Notes under the pieces: model-generated
The model's input: the letters and a program-made list of their open reading frames with translations, nothing else
Databases searched by the model: none
Told to the model about the DNA's origin: nothing
Part shown: piece by piece, positions 47,735-54,973 of the stretch
Layout: each line of letters begins with the position of its first letter
Numbering within the stretch: the first letter of the stretch is position 1
IMG/VR virus record: IMGVR_UViG_3300044692_000046
Coordinates: 31,149 to 95,148 of that record
Direction: 5' to 3' (one strand)
DNA: 64,000 nt
From: a virus
Program-made: the position numbers and the translations under genes

Positions 47735-47827
47735 GTACGGCGGGCTGGTGACGATCAGGTCCACGCTCGCGTCCGGTAGCGGCAGGGCGCGGGCATCGCC
47801 CCGCAGGATCGTTGCGGTACCCAACAT
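47735..47827 (-). pseudogene. Stranded 5' end of the methyltransferase gene
   Basis: ATG TTG then codons for GTATILRGDARALPLPDASV and DLIVTSPPY, 31 codons, ending exactly where the endonuclease stop lies on the other strand. Its ATG overlaps the preceding gene's stop as TGATG, the coupling typical of this operon, so it was probably the original start of the methyltransferase. The frame continues antisense to the endonuclease to 47096 but has no homology there, so no functional product is expected. Confidence 0.75.
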
Positions 47828-48186
47828 CAGCACGCCTCCCCCGGGTCGTCTTCGGACATCTCCGCGATGCGCCCGAGCAGATCCCGGCGGCCGGCACGCC
47901 AGCCAGCCTTGTACGGCTCCTCCTCGGCCGCGACCAGCAGCGTCACCGGGCCTCGGGCCAGCAGGTCGTCCCAGGTGTTGTGCACCTTGGTCACACCGGC
48001 CGGCATGCGCCCGCGGTCCCAGACCATCCAGAACTCGCCGCCGAGCGGGTACCAGACGCCGATGTTCGCGCCCGACGACACCCAGATCTCCTGATCGCGG
48101 TAGTAGCCGTAGTTGATGGCCACCACGGCGCCGCTGCACAGGTCCGGCTCGGGGTCGCCCGCCCGGAACACCTTCGGCTCGCTCAC
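47827..48186 (-). CDS. Unknown protein of the replication block
   Basis: 119 residues from GTG overlapping the DnaC-type stop (GTGA). SEPKVFRAGDPEPDLCSGAV, VAINYGYYRDQEIWVSSGAN, GEFWMVWDRGRMPAGVTKVH and the helical end PYKAGWRAGRRDLLGRIAEM. The beta-strand first half could be a small OB-like or SH3-like fold. No family recognised. It sits between the DnaC-type loader and the stranded methyltransferase start. Confidence 0.6.
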   Translation of the reverse strand: MSEPKVFRAGDPEPDLCSGAVVAINYGYYRDQEIWVSSGANIGVWYPLGGEFWMVWDRGRMPAGVTKVHNTWDDLLARGPVTLLVAAEEEPYKAGWRAGRRDLLGRIAEMSEDDPGEAC

Positions 48187-48863
48187 CGCGCACCACCCGG
48201 CACCCGCCGGTCCGGGCCGGAGAACCCGACCCGCACCGAGTCCAGCAGCCGCGACGCGATCCGATCCCCCACCGCCTCGTCCAACTCGTCCGCGTCGGTG
48301 TTCGCCGTGATCACCATCGGCAGGTGATCCGCCCACCGGGTGTCCACGATGTCCAGCAGCGCCTCCGCGCCCCAGTCCGAGATCCGCGCCGACGTCAGGT
48401 CGTCGAGGAACAGCAGGTCGCACGTCTTGTACCGGTAGATCTTCGATAGGTGCTCGTCGTCCGGCCTCGGCCGCACATCCCCCGCCAACTGCACGTGCGT
48501 GCGGAACTCCCACCTCAACGTCTTGTTGAGATGCGCGAACGCCAGCGCCGTCTCCCGCAGCACCCCGTACGCGGCGTGCGTCTTGCCGGTGCCGCGCAGC
48601 CCCAGCAGGATCAGCGACGGCACCCCCCGCGAGTTGTCGACGAACTCCCGCACCCAGCGGGCGATGCGCGGGTGCTCGACCTTCGCCTCCTGGAACTCCA
48701 TCCGGATCCGCCGGGCCAGCACCCCCTCGGTGCGTTCCACCCGCCACGCGATCGGGTCGAAGCGGTCCGCGTCGATCTCTTCCTGCGTCAGCGGCGGCAG
48801 GTCCTTCGGGATCCTGGCCCGGATCTGCTCGACGAGATCCGCGAGGTTCTTCGGCTCGTTCAT
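48183..48863 (-). CDS. dnaC: DnaC-type helicase loader (AAA+ ATPase)
   Basis: 226 residues. Walker A GLRGTGKT at 88-95 and Walker B LLFLDDL near 150, then VDTRWADHLPMVITANTDAD (sensor 1 region) and GDRIASRLLDSVRVGFSGPD with the SRL motif of DnaC/IstB-type loaders. It delivers DnaB to the replication origin complex with the initiator encoded just upstream. Coupled start (ATGA). Confidence 0.88.
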   Translation of the reverse strand: MNEPKNLADLVEQIRARIPKDLPPLTQEEIDADRFDPIAWRVERTEGVLARRIRMEFQEAKVEHPRIARWVREFVDNSRGVPSLILLGLRGTGKTHAAYGVLRETALAFAHLNKTLRWEFRTHVQLAGDVRPRPDDEHLSKIYRYKTCDLLFLDDLTSARISDWGAEALLDIVDTRWADHLPMVITANTDADELDEAVGDRIASRLLDSVRVGFSGPDRRVPGGAR

Positions 48864-49909
48864 GCACCTCTCCTGCCACGGCTGCCGTACAGCCGGTCGT
48901 CATCGAACGCGTGGGGGTCGTTAGTAACGGTCTTGATCGACGAAGTGCGGCCGTTCGTCGGCCGCGACGGGAGCCGCTCCTGGGCGTTGAGCATCCAGTT
49001 CCGCCAGGTAGCAACCCAGTCCCGCTTGGTCGCGTCCCTGCCGGTCTTCGCCGTCCAGTAGTTGATGAACTTCTCGGTCTCGCGCCGACCGTCAACGTCC
49101 GGGGCGTTCTCCGCAGCCCACGCAACCATCGCCGGGGTGACCGCGAAGTCAGCCGGGATCCGAGTCCCTCTGTTCGAGCTCCGCTGCGAAGCAGCGGAAG
49201 AAGAAGTTTGGGAGTGGGAATGGGTACGGGTAGCTATCCCTTTAGGGATAGCCCGACGCGCAGGCGCGCGCGAGCCATCGTTTGCTACGCCGTTGCTATC
49301 GGCGTCATGGCAACCGGATGGCAAGTTGCCATCGTCTCCTGCGGTTTCACCCGCAGGGTCGAATAGGCCCTCGGCGATGTGAACCCCGTTGCGGGGTGCC
49401 GCCGCCTGCGTCCCGTCCAGAGGCTGCTGTGCCGTCTCGGCCGCCATACCGCTGCCATCGCCAGCCATGTCGTTGCCATCCGTCTTGCCATCGGAGTCAT
49501 GGCTAGCCGATGGCAACTTCCCATCCTGTCCTGCGGTTTTGTGGCCTGCCCAGCGCTTCGCGGCACCGCGCTTGCCTGCCTCCGACCGGGCCTGCTTGGT
49601 CTCCTCGGTCGGCAGGTAGTCGTTGAAGTCGTGGATCAGCCAGGCGCCGTCGTCCTGCGTCTCCCACAGGTTGTGCTTCACCAGCAGCTCGGCCGCCAGC
49701 TTGGCGTGACCGCCGAGGTAGCGCCGCGGCAGCCCAGCCGGCAAGCGGCCCGGCGTCTCCCCGCGCTTGCGGGTGTTGCGGTGCGCCCAGGTGAAGCACA
49801 GCGACCACAAGCCGATCGCCGCCGCCCCGAGGAGCTGGTCCTCTTCGTCGAGAAGGGCGAGCACCTTCGGGTGGTCGTCGAAGCGGTCATCGATGCGTCC
49901 CCAGCCCAT
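48860..49909 (-). CDS. Replication initiator (O-like/DnaD-like)
   Basis: 349 residues, ATG overlapping the HNH stop (TGATG). The N-terminal winged-helix (MGWGRIDDRFDDHPKVLALL, AAAIGLWSLCFTWAHRNTRK, AAELLVKHNLWETQDDGAWL) is the standard origin-binding domain of phage replisome organisers; the C-terminal FINYWTAKTGRDATKRDWVA, TWRNWMLNAQER is the loader-contact region. The linker contains two similar segments (DGKLPSASHDSDGK and DGNLPSGCHDADSN) consistent with a duplicated flexible piece. Acts with the DnaC-type and DnaB proteins downstream. Confidence 0.82.
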   Translation of the reverse strand: MGWGRIDDRFDDHPKVLALLDEEDQLLGAAAIGLWSLCFTWAHRNTRKRGETPGRLPAGLPRRYLGGHAKLAAELLVKHNLWETQDDGAWLIHDFNDYLPTEETKQARSEAGKRGAAKRWAGHKTAGQDGKLPSASHDSDGKTDGNDMAGDGSGMAAETAQQPLDGTQAAAPRNGVHIAEGLFDPAGETAGDDGNLPSGCHDADSNGVANDGSRAPARRAIPKGIATRTHSHSQTSSSAASQRSSNRGTRIPADFAVTPAMVAWAAENAPDVDGRRETEKFINYWTAKTGRDATKRDWVATWRNWMLNAQERLPSRPTNGRTSSIKTVTNDPHAFDDDRLYGSRGRRGA

Positions 49910-50520
49910 CAGCGCGCCGTCTCTTCGGAGGCGGCGTACCACGCGGCAAGCACCGTGGCCCGGTCGTGTAGCTTCACCAACTCGATCCGAGCCAACTTGC
50001 AGGTGTGACGGAATACGTTGTTGAGGAAGATGCTCTCGTCCGACATGGCGATGTCGAGGCAGTTGAGCAGGATCTCGAATGGCAGGCCACCGAGCAGCAG
50101 CCCGTCCACGATGCCCACCCACGTCTGAGGTCGCGGCGCCTCGAACCGGTGCTTCTTCAACCGCGAACCCGGACGGCTCCAACTCATCCACCGCTCATCG
50201 AACTCCCGGATGCGCTGTCGCCGCTCCTCCATGTCGGTCAGCGCTATCTGCGCGCAGACCTCGATGGCGCGTGCCCACCGCTCCGCGTCGTCGCGGACAG
50301 CGGGGATCATCGGCTCGCTGTCGAGCGGTACGTCATGCTTGCCGCTGTTGCAGTCCCAGCAGGCGACAACGAGGTTCTCGGCGCGGTTGAGGCCACCCAG
50401 ACTGATCGGCACGAGGTGGTCGATGGTGAGTCGCGCCTCGGCTGAGGTCGCGCCGCAGTAGCGACAGCGGTATCCGTCGCGCTTGAACACCTCGAACCGG
50501 ATCCTCTTGTTGACCGCCAC
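49909..50520 (-). CDS. HNH endonuclease
   Basis: 203 residues from GTG with GGGGGGA upstream. KRDGYRCRYCGATSAEARLT, IDHLVPISLGGLNRAENLVV and ACWDCNSGKHD are the HNH signature: two CxxC pairs, D-H, N and K-H. The C-terminal 100 residues are a helical domain (VDGLLLGGLPFEILLNCLDI) that may be the DNA-recognition part. It lies between the initiator and the Phd-like regulator, a common spot for homing insertion, and its stop overlaps the initiator start. Confidence 0.85.
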   Translation of the reverse strand: MAVNKRIRFEVFKRDGYRCRYCGATSAEARLTIDHLVPISLGGLNRAENLVVACWDCNSGKHDVPLDSEPMIPAVRDDAERWARAIEVCAQIALTDMEERRQRIREFDERWMSWSRPGSRLKKHRFEAPRPQTWVGIVDGLLLGGLPFEILLNCLDIAMSDESIFLNNVFRHTCKLARIELVKLHDRATVLAAWYAASEETAR

Positions 50521-50703
50521 TCGTTCGTCCCCCCAGGTCGTGGTTGTCGTGTCGGGCAGACCCCGGCGGTCGCGGCGCCGCGGTGAGCGCGTGACTTGCG
50601 CTCCGTACCTCACAGACCTTACAGTACTAGCAGACCTCACAGCAAGATCCGGCAGGAGGGCGGGATGTTCAAGGTTGAACCTGGAGGGCTGTACGATCCG
50701 TAC
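50521..50703. promoter_or_regulatory. Regulatory region with iterons and an inverted repeat
   Basis: Between the divergent HNH and Phd-like genes. Three 9-base iterons ACCTNACAG occur at 50607-50615, 50616-50624 and 50634-50642. A palindrome GTTCAA-GG-TTGAAC lies at 50667-50680. For rightward transcription TTGCGC (50596-50601), 18 bases, TACAGT (50620-50625) is a possible promoter overlapping the iterons, and TACGAT (50692-50697) six bases before ATG 50704 fits a leaderless promoter with the palindrome near its -35. The iterons could be operators or an origin, as replication genes adjoin. Confidence 0.5.
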
Positions 50704-50925
50704 ATGGCGAAGCGCGTGAAGCTCGGCATTCAGGACACGCGCCTTCATCTGCGCACCCGCGTGGACGAAGGGCTGGAGGAGGGCTCGCACACCGTCGTGA
50801 TGCGGCACGACAAGCTCGTGGCCGCGCTCGTGCCCTACTCCTGGTACCGCGACGCCTGCCTCGCTCTGGGCTACCCGGAGTTCGAGGAGGACGCGGCCCC
50901 GATCGAGCCCCCCGCCGCTTCCTGA
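50704..50925 (+). CDS. Phd/YefM-like DNA-binding regulator (antitoxin family)
   Basis: 73 residues from ATG at 50704. KLGIQDTRLHLRTRVDEGLE and SHTVVMRHDKLVAALVPYSW YRDA follow the Phd/YefM fold: a helix with L..R...L, a glycine turn, then VVxRHxKxVAxLVP. An in-frame ATG at 50665 with GGAGG upstream could give a 13-residue longer form. Phd proteins bind DNA palindromes and repress their own promoter, and usually pair with a toxin; none is encoded here. It lies opposite to all neighbours beside iterons and an inverted repeat, so a prophage regulator role is plausible. Confidence 0.65.
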   Translation: MAKRVKLGIQDTRLHLRTRVDEGLEEGSHTVVMRHDKLVAALVPYSWYRDACLALGYPEFEEDAAPIEPPAAS

Positions 50926-50927
50926 CC

Positions 50928-51152
50928 TCATCCCTCCCCCTCCTCCACCTGTAGTCCCGGTATCTCTGGCTGCCTGTCGCACACCTCGGGTGGATGCGGC
51001 GGGCTGTCTTTCGTGTGTGCGGCCGGGCGTCTGCGTCCTCGGCCGCGGTCGCCCCGGCACTTCGGTCCGCGCCGCAACGCCCGTGACGCCGGGTCCCGGA
51101 GCGGGCGGTGGCAGTCACGGCACTCCACCCGGTCCTCGGCGGGGGCGGGCAT
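50928..51152 (-). CDS. DUF6011-type zinc protein
   Basis: 74 residues. VECRDCHRPLRDPASRALRR then GPKC: the CxxCxRPLxDPxSRxxxxGxxC pattern of DUF6011, with three Cys at 11, 14 and 32 plus His15. The rest is Arg/Pro-rich. ATG overlaps the WhiB stop as TGATG. It is likely a nucleic-acid-binding or regulatory partner of WhiB. Confidence 0.7.
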   Translation of the reverse strand: MPAPAEDRVECRDCHRPLRDPASRALRRGPKCRGDRGRGRRRPAAHTKDSPPHPPEVCDRQPEIPGLQVEEGEG

Positions 51153-51748
51153 CAGGCGCTCCTGGGTAGGCGCGCCTTGCAGGCGCGAGCCCGGTTGACG
51201 CAGCCGTGGGAGCAGTACTGCTGGGCTCGGCTGGTCGGGGTGTAGGCGCCCTCGCAGTGCCGGCAGATCCGCTCACCGGGCCGCAGAGGACGGTTGTGCG
51301 CTACGACCTTCATTGGCGCCGGACGGGCCTTGTGGTGGCTGCGGTTGCGGCAGCCGTCGCACATGTCCACCGACGCCGGCCACTCGGGGCGGATCTTCCG
51401 CTCCCCGCAGGAGCGGCACACCCGCCACTGCGGCAGCGGCACCGGTCGGGGACGGTTGCCGGCCAGCATCGCCCGCCGCTCGGTCTCGTCGTAGCCGCCG
51501 CGCACCCCGTCCAGCTCGCCGGAGTCCAGCGCGTCGGTCAGGCAGGTTTCGCGGACCGGGCAGCGCCAGCAGATCTCCTTGGCGATGGCCACGTTGCGCT
51601 GGTAGGCGGGGCTGTCGGGCTTCCCGGTCGGGTAGAACACGTCTGGGTCGTCCTCGTAGCGGCAGAGCCCCTTCGCCTGCCAGTTGAAGGCGGGATCGCT
51701 GTCAAGGTGGGAGCGGACTCGGGACGGCCGGCGCACGTAGGCGCTCAC
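51152..51748 (-). CDS. WhiB-family iron-sulfur regulator with C-terminal zinc extension
   Basis: 198 residues from GTG (GTGA overlap). Cys29, Cys60, Cys63 and Cys69 (GLCRYEDDPDVFYP; KEICWRCPVRETCL) are the 4Fe-4S ligands and GVRGG at 81-85 is the family turn. Unlike host WhiB proteins, which end near 80-130 residues, this one continues with two further Cys sets (CRSCGERKIRP...CDGC; CRHCEGAYTPT...CSHGC) that resemble zinc ribbons. WhiB proteins act with the primary sigma factor. Here it may redirect host transcription or control lysogeny. Confidence 0.88.
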   Translation of the reverse strand: MSAYVRRPSRVRSHLDSDPAFNWQAKGLCRYEDDPDVFYPTGKPDSPAYQRNVAIAKEICWRCPVRETCLTDALDSGELDGVRGGYDETERRAMLAGNRPRPVPLPQWRVCRSCGERKIRPEWPASVDMCDGCRNRSHHKARPAPMKVVAHNRPLRPGERICRHCEGAYTPTSRAQQYCSHGCVNRARACKARLPRSA

Positions 51749-52440
51749 GACGCCCTCCCGAGGTAGCTGGCGGGGTCGTAGCGGGACGGCAGGCCCATGC
51801 GGATGCGGCGCTTCCCGATCGTCTTGTGGTCGGCGCGCAGGATTGCCGCGATCTCCCCGTCGGTCTTGTCGGCCGCGTTCAACCGGCGCACCGCCTCCGC
51901 CCGCTCGGCGGGCCACATCTCGTCGTAGGCGACCTCACCGCGGCATGCCCGGATGACCCGGGGCTCGTCGTAGCGGGCGCTGCGGTCCCGGCCGGGCTGC
52001 TGCGGTTGCGCATCAGGGTCGTCGATCTCGTCGTCGTCCCAGGCCAGCGGCGGGGCGTAGCCGGCCGACTCGGCACGGCGCTGCGTCCGTTTCGACGGTC
52101 CAGGCAAAGCCCAGAGAGTGTCGTAGGCCGCTCGGATCGCGGTGATGGTCGCTTGCTTCACCGTCGTTCGCTGCATGACCTGCCCGCATGTTCCGGCGGG
52201 CAGGCTGGCTTGCTGCTCGATGAGCACGCCGGGCCAGCCCATCCGCATGAGCGCCTGGATACGCCGCTGGGTGCCGGTGGCATCGAGGTAGGTGGGGGCC
52301 AAGCGGCCTTCACGGCGGCGCTTGCTGTAGAGGCGGTGTTCCTCACGCGCGTCGGGACAGCGGCAGCCGCGCCGGTAGTCCCACTCTCGCCCGTGCCGTC
52401 GGCCTCGGTATTGGCAGCCGGAGCGGTCGACGTCGGTCAT
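51745..52440 (-). CDS. HTH DNA-binding protein with Cys-rich start
   Basis: 231 residues, ATG overlapping the upstream stop as TGATG. N-terminal CQYRGRRHGREWDYRRGCRC has a Cys/His cluster. The middle contains LMRMGWPGVLIEQQA and a repressor-like helix, and the C-terminus AADKTDGEIAAILRADHKTI then GKRRIRMG is a helix-turn-helix. Two HTH regions and a zinc motif suggest a regulator of the WhiB operon. Similar proteins accompany phage WhiB genes. Repressor or activator cannot be decided. Confidence 0.65.
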   Translation of the reverse strand: MTDVDRSGCQYRGRRHGREWDYRRGCRCPDAREEHRLYSKRRREGRLAPTYLDATGTQRRIQALMRMGWPGVLIEQQASLPAGTCGQVMQRTTVKQATITAIRAAYDTLWALPGPSKRTQRRAESAGYAPPLAWDDDEIDDPDAQPQQPGRDRSARYDEPRVIRACRGEVAYDEMWPAERAEAVRRLNAADKTDGEIAAILRADHKTIGKRRIRMGLPSRYDPASYLGRAS

Positions 52441-52607
52441 CACGCCGCCTCCGTGCCCTGCGTGACCGGCTCCACAGCCCCGTCAGCGGCGTCAGCGAGC
52501 CGTACCCTGCACTCCTCGGGGAGGATCAGATCCAACTCCAGCAGGGCGCGGCTGAGGGCCGCCAGGATGCGACTGCGGCGCTGCTCGGCAAAGTCGATGG
52601 TGTCCAT
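52440..52607 (-). CDS. Small helical protein
   Basis: 55 residues from ATG with GAAGGAG upstream. MDTIDFAEQRRSRILAALSR, ALLELDLILPEECRVRLADA. A single amphipathic helix plus a tail; it could be an antirepressor-like or dimerisation peptide for the coupled downstream HTH protein. No family recognised. Confidence 0.55.
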   Translation of the reverse strand: MDTIDFAEQRRSRILAALSRALLELDLILPEECRVRLADAADGAVEPVTQGTEAA

Positions 52608-52694
52608 CAGGTGGTGCTCCTTCGTGGGTCGTGCCAGTCGCTCAGGACCGTCCACCGGAACCCGGGCGGGATGTGGGTGCCCGGTGGACGGCGC

Positions 52695-53426
52695 TCAGCG
52701 GCCGGGAGGTTCGGTCGTGGAGGTGGCGGACTCGGTAGCGCGACGCTGGTACAGCGCGATCAGGTCCGGGTCGAGCAGTTCGCCGTCCTGGCCGACGGTG
52801 GCCACTAGACGGTCATGGAGATCGGTGAACGCCGGGCGGCCACCGACGCCGCCCACGAACTCGTTCATCCAGTGGGCTGTCTTGTGGATCGCCGCGTCCA
52901 CGCCTGCGCGCCAGGCCGCGCGCATCGCCTCTTCGAGCAGCGCACCGTCCTGCCTGTCACCGGGGTAGTGGGTGGCCAGCGGGTCGGCGGTGGTGACGAG
53001 CACCGTGGTCTCGTCGCGGCTGTCGGCACGGCGCATCAGCCGTGCGGCGTCGTGCATGCCGCGCTGCCAGTCACGGCCGCCGATGCTGTGCATCTCGGCC
53101 ACCGCGTCGACGTGGGCGGACACCCGCTCCAGCTCGGACGGACCGTTGTCGACCGGCGGTCGGGTGCTCGCGGCGGCAGAACCTGGCTGCACCGCCGCGT
53201 GCGTCTCGATGCTCGGGTAGATGGCCTTGAGCGCTTGCGTCAGCCGCTCCGCCAACTCGCCGCCGGCGCCCGCGCTAGCGACCGCCTCCAGCACGCCTCG
53301 GATCGGGCCGCCGATGACGGTGAGCGTGACGGTTTCGAGTTCGTCGACGACGCCCTCTGGCCGCCCCTGGCCCTGCTCGTCCACGGTGCACGCTGTGATG
53401 CGCACCGGGTTGTCGTTGTCGGGCAT
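52695..53426 (-). CDS. Unknown protein
   Basis: 243 residues, ATG overlapping the upstream stop (TGATG). N-terminal VRITACTVDEQGQGRPEGVV, DELETVTLTVIGGPIRGVLE with a helix AERLTQALKAIYPS, and a C-terminal helical part (RDWQRGMHDAARLMRRADSR, AAWRAGVDAAIHKTAHWMNE). The central piece resembles a small phosphate-binding or tubulin-like fold but no motif is diagnostic. Function unknown. Confidence 0.6.
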   Translation of the reverse strand: MPDNDNPVRITACTVDEQGQGRPEGVVDELETVTLTVIGGPIRGVLEAVASAGAGGELAERLTQALKAIYPSIETHAAVQPGSAAASTRPPVDNGPSELERVSAHVDAVAEMHSIGGRDWQRGMHDAARLMRRADSRDETTVLVTTADPLATHYPGDRQDGALLEEAMRAAWRAGVDAAIHKTAHWMNEFVGGVGGRPAFTDLHDRLVATVGQDGELLDPDLIALYQRRATESATSTTEPPGR

Positions 53427-53596
53427 CAGAACCCCCACATCGCAAGGGCGGCGATACACAGGCCGTTGATGACGACGGTCGCAACGGCCGCGGCGTGGGT
53501 GATGGGCTTGCGCGGCCTGCCGATCTGCGAGACCACGGCGACCGCCTCGATGGACAGCAGCCCGATCACTAGGGCGATCAGAATCGTGTGGATCAT
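53426..53596 (-). CDS. Small two-span membrane protein
   Basis: 56 residues: MIHTILIALVIGLLSIEAVA, then RPRKPITHAAAVATVVINGL and CIAALAMWGF. Two hydrophobic segments separated by a basic loop. Similar small membrane proteins accompany many actinophage operons; function not known. Confidence 0.6.
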   Translation of the reverse strand: MIHTILIALVIGLLSIEAVAVVSQIGRPRKPITHAAAVATVVINGLCIAALAMWGF

Positions 53597-53600
53597 GGGG

Positions 53601-53957
53601 TCAGGCGCTCCTGTTCTCGGTGATGGTGTTCTGCTCCTGCTGGGCCAGCCACTCCCGCTGATCCGCTGTCGCCGCGTCCTCAGCGACCAGGGCTCGGATG
53701 ATGGCCACACACGGCGCCATCGCCGCCGTGCCCCGGTGCAGTGCCCGCACGCCCGGCATCCAGGCGATCAGCCCCCGGCAGCGGGAGCAGCGGAACTCGT
53801 GGCCGGTCGGCTGGTTCTCGGTGTGGTGCTCGGCTTGGAGGATGTGGCCCAGGCGAGAGGCGCGAGTCAGGGTGTCCGCGAGCGCGAAGACTGCGGGCTG
53901 GTCGGCTTGGCTCATGCCTTCGGCGGTCAGGGCCGCGTGCAGTCCGGCGGTGCTCAT
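53601..53957 (-). CDS. Unknown protein with CxxC
   Basis: 118 residues. FALADTLTRASRLGHILQAE, HHTENQPTGHEFRCSRCRGL, IAWMPGVRALHRGTAAMAPC and a helical end (DQREWLAQQEQNTITENR). One CxxC plus His and a distant Cys may bind zinc. ATGA overlap with its upstream neighbour. No family recognised. Confidence 0.6.
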   Translation of the reverse strand: MSTAGLHAALTAEGMSQADQPAVFALADTLTRASRLGHILQAEHHTENQPTGHEFRCSRCRGLIAWMPGVRALHRGTAAMAPCVAIIRALVAEDAATADQREWLAQQEQNTITENRSA

Positions 53958-54973
53958 GCCGTCACCGGCTCGGGGAACTCGTCCCAGGTACGACCGTCGA
54001 GGAGCCGGCCGGCGGCGTGCTTGCCGACCTTCACCATCGCGGTCTGCCCGGCGGACGGCTCCCAGGACTGGTCGAAGCTGCCGTCAGGGTTGATCCAGAC
54101 AGCGGGTCGCGCCGGGTCGCCACCAGGGCGGTACTGACCCCATTGTTTGAACAAGAAGGGCACTCCGGCGGCGTTGCACTGGTCTCGCAGTGTCCGCGCC
54201 CAGTCGGGGTGCATCGGCCGGGCGCGCGGGCCGGACTCTCCTCCCGCTACGACCCAACGGATGCTGGTCGGCCAGCACTCCAGGGGAGTGATCGCGGTCG
54301 CGCCGTCCCAGTCGACCATCATCAGGTCGACCGGACCCAGCAGAGGTTCGCAGGACAGCCAGCGCACCGCCGCCGGAGTCTTCATCAGCGCCGGGATACG
54401 CAGATCGGCCCGCTTCTGGTCCTCGACACTGACCCCGAGCCAGACGTTGCGCAGCGGCCAGTTCGCAGCGACCCAGCGCGCGCCACGCTCCACCACGAGC
54501 GCCTCATCAGTGCCGTAGCCTGTGCTGCGCATTCCGGCGCGGTACACCGCCGCAGCGAACTGGGGACTGGACAGCAGTGAGCGCATCCGGCCGTGCCGCT
54601 TACTCAGCACCTGGTACGTGTGTTGTGGCGTGGCAGCCATGACCGCGAACGCCTGGACGATCACCTCGTCGGGAACGTCCGCGTGGAACAGGTCGGACAG
54701 GCTGTTCACGAACACCTTGCGGGGCTTGCGCCAGCGCAGCGGCAGAGACAACCGCTCCCGGATCACGTTGACCCGCCCGGTCCAGTCGACCCGGCCGTCC
54801 CGGTGCTCCACGGTGCCAGCGAACGCGGCGGCCACCTTCGGGTTGGGGTTGTGCTGGCGGATGTTGGCGGTCGTGATCGCGTAGCACTGGTCGCAGCCGG
54901 GCGACACTCGGTCGCAGCCGACCAGAAAATTCCAGGTGGCGTCGGCCCACTCTATGGCCGTGTTGTCGCTCAT
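53954..54973 (-). CDS. Gp37/Gp68-family protein (DUF5131)
   Basis: 339 residues. The start IEWADATWNFLVGCDRVSPG followed by CDQCYAITTANIRQ has the C-x-x-x-SPGC-x-x-C arrangement, and VFVNSLSDLFHADVPDEVI, WLGVSVEDQKRADLRIPAL, RWLSCEPLLGPVDL, VVAGGESGPRARPMHPDWAR and VPFLFKQWG are the conserved blocks. The fold is TIM-barrel-like, related to radical-SAM proteins, with three Cys as possible cluster ligands. Common in actinophages and other phages; biochemical role unresolved, possibly DNA modification. Confidence 0.88.
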   Translation of the reverse strand: MSDNTAIEWADATWNFLVGCDRVSPGCDQCYAITTANIRQHNPNPKVAAAFAGTVEHRDGRVDWTGRVNVIRERLSLPLRWRKPRKVFVNSLSDLFHADVPDEVIVQAFAVMAATPQHTYQVLSKRHGRMRSLLSSPQFAAAVYRAGMRSTGYGTDEALVVERGARWVAANWPLRNVWLGVSVEDQKRADLRIPALMKTPAAVRWLSCEPLLGPVDLMMVDWDGATAITPLECWPTSIRWVVAGGESGPRARPMHPDWARTLRDQCNAAGVPFLFKQWGQYRPGGDPARPAVWINPDGSFDQSWEPSAGQTAMVKVGKHAAGRLLDGRTWDEFPEPVTA

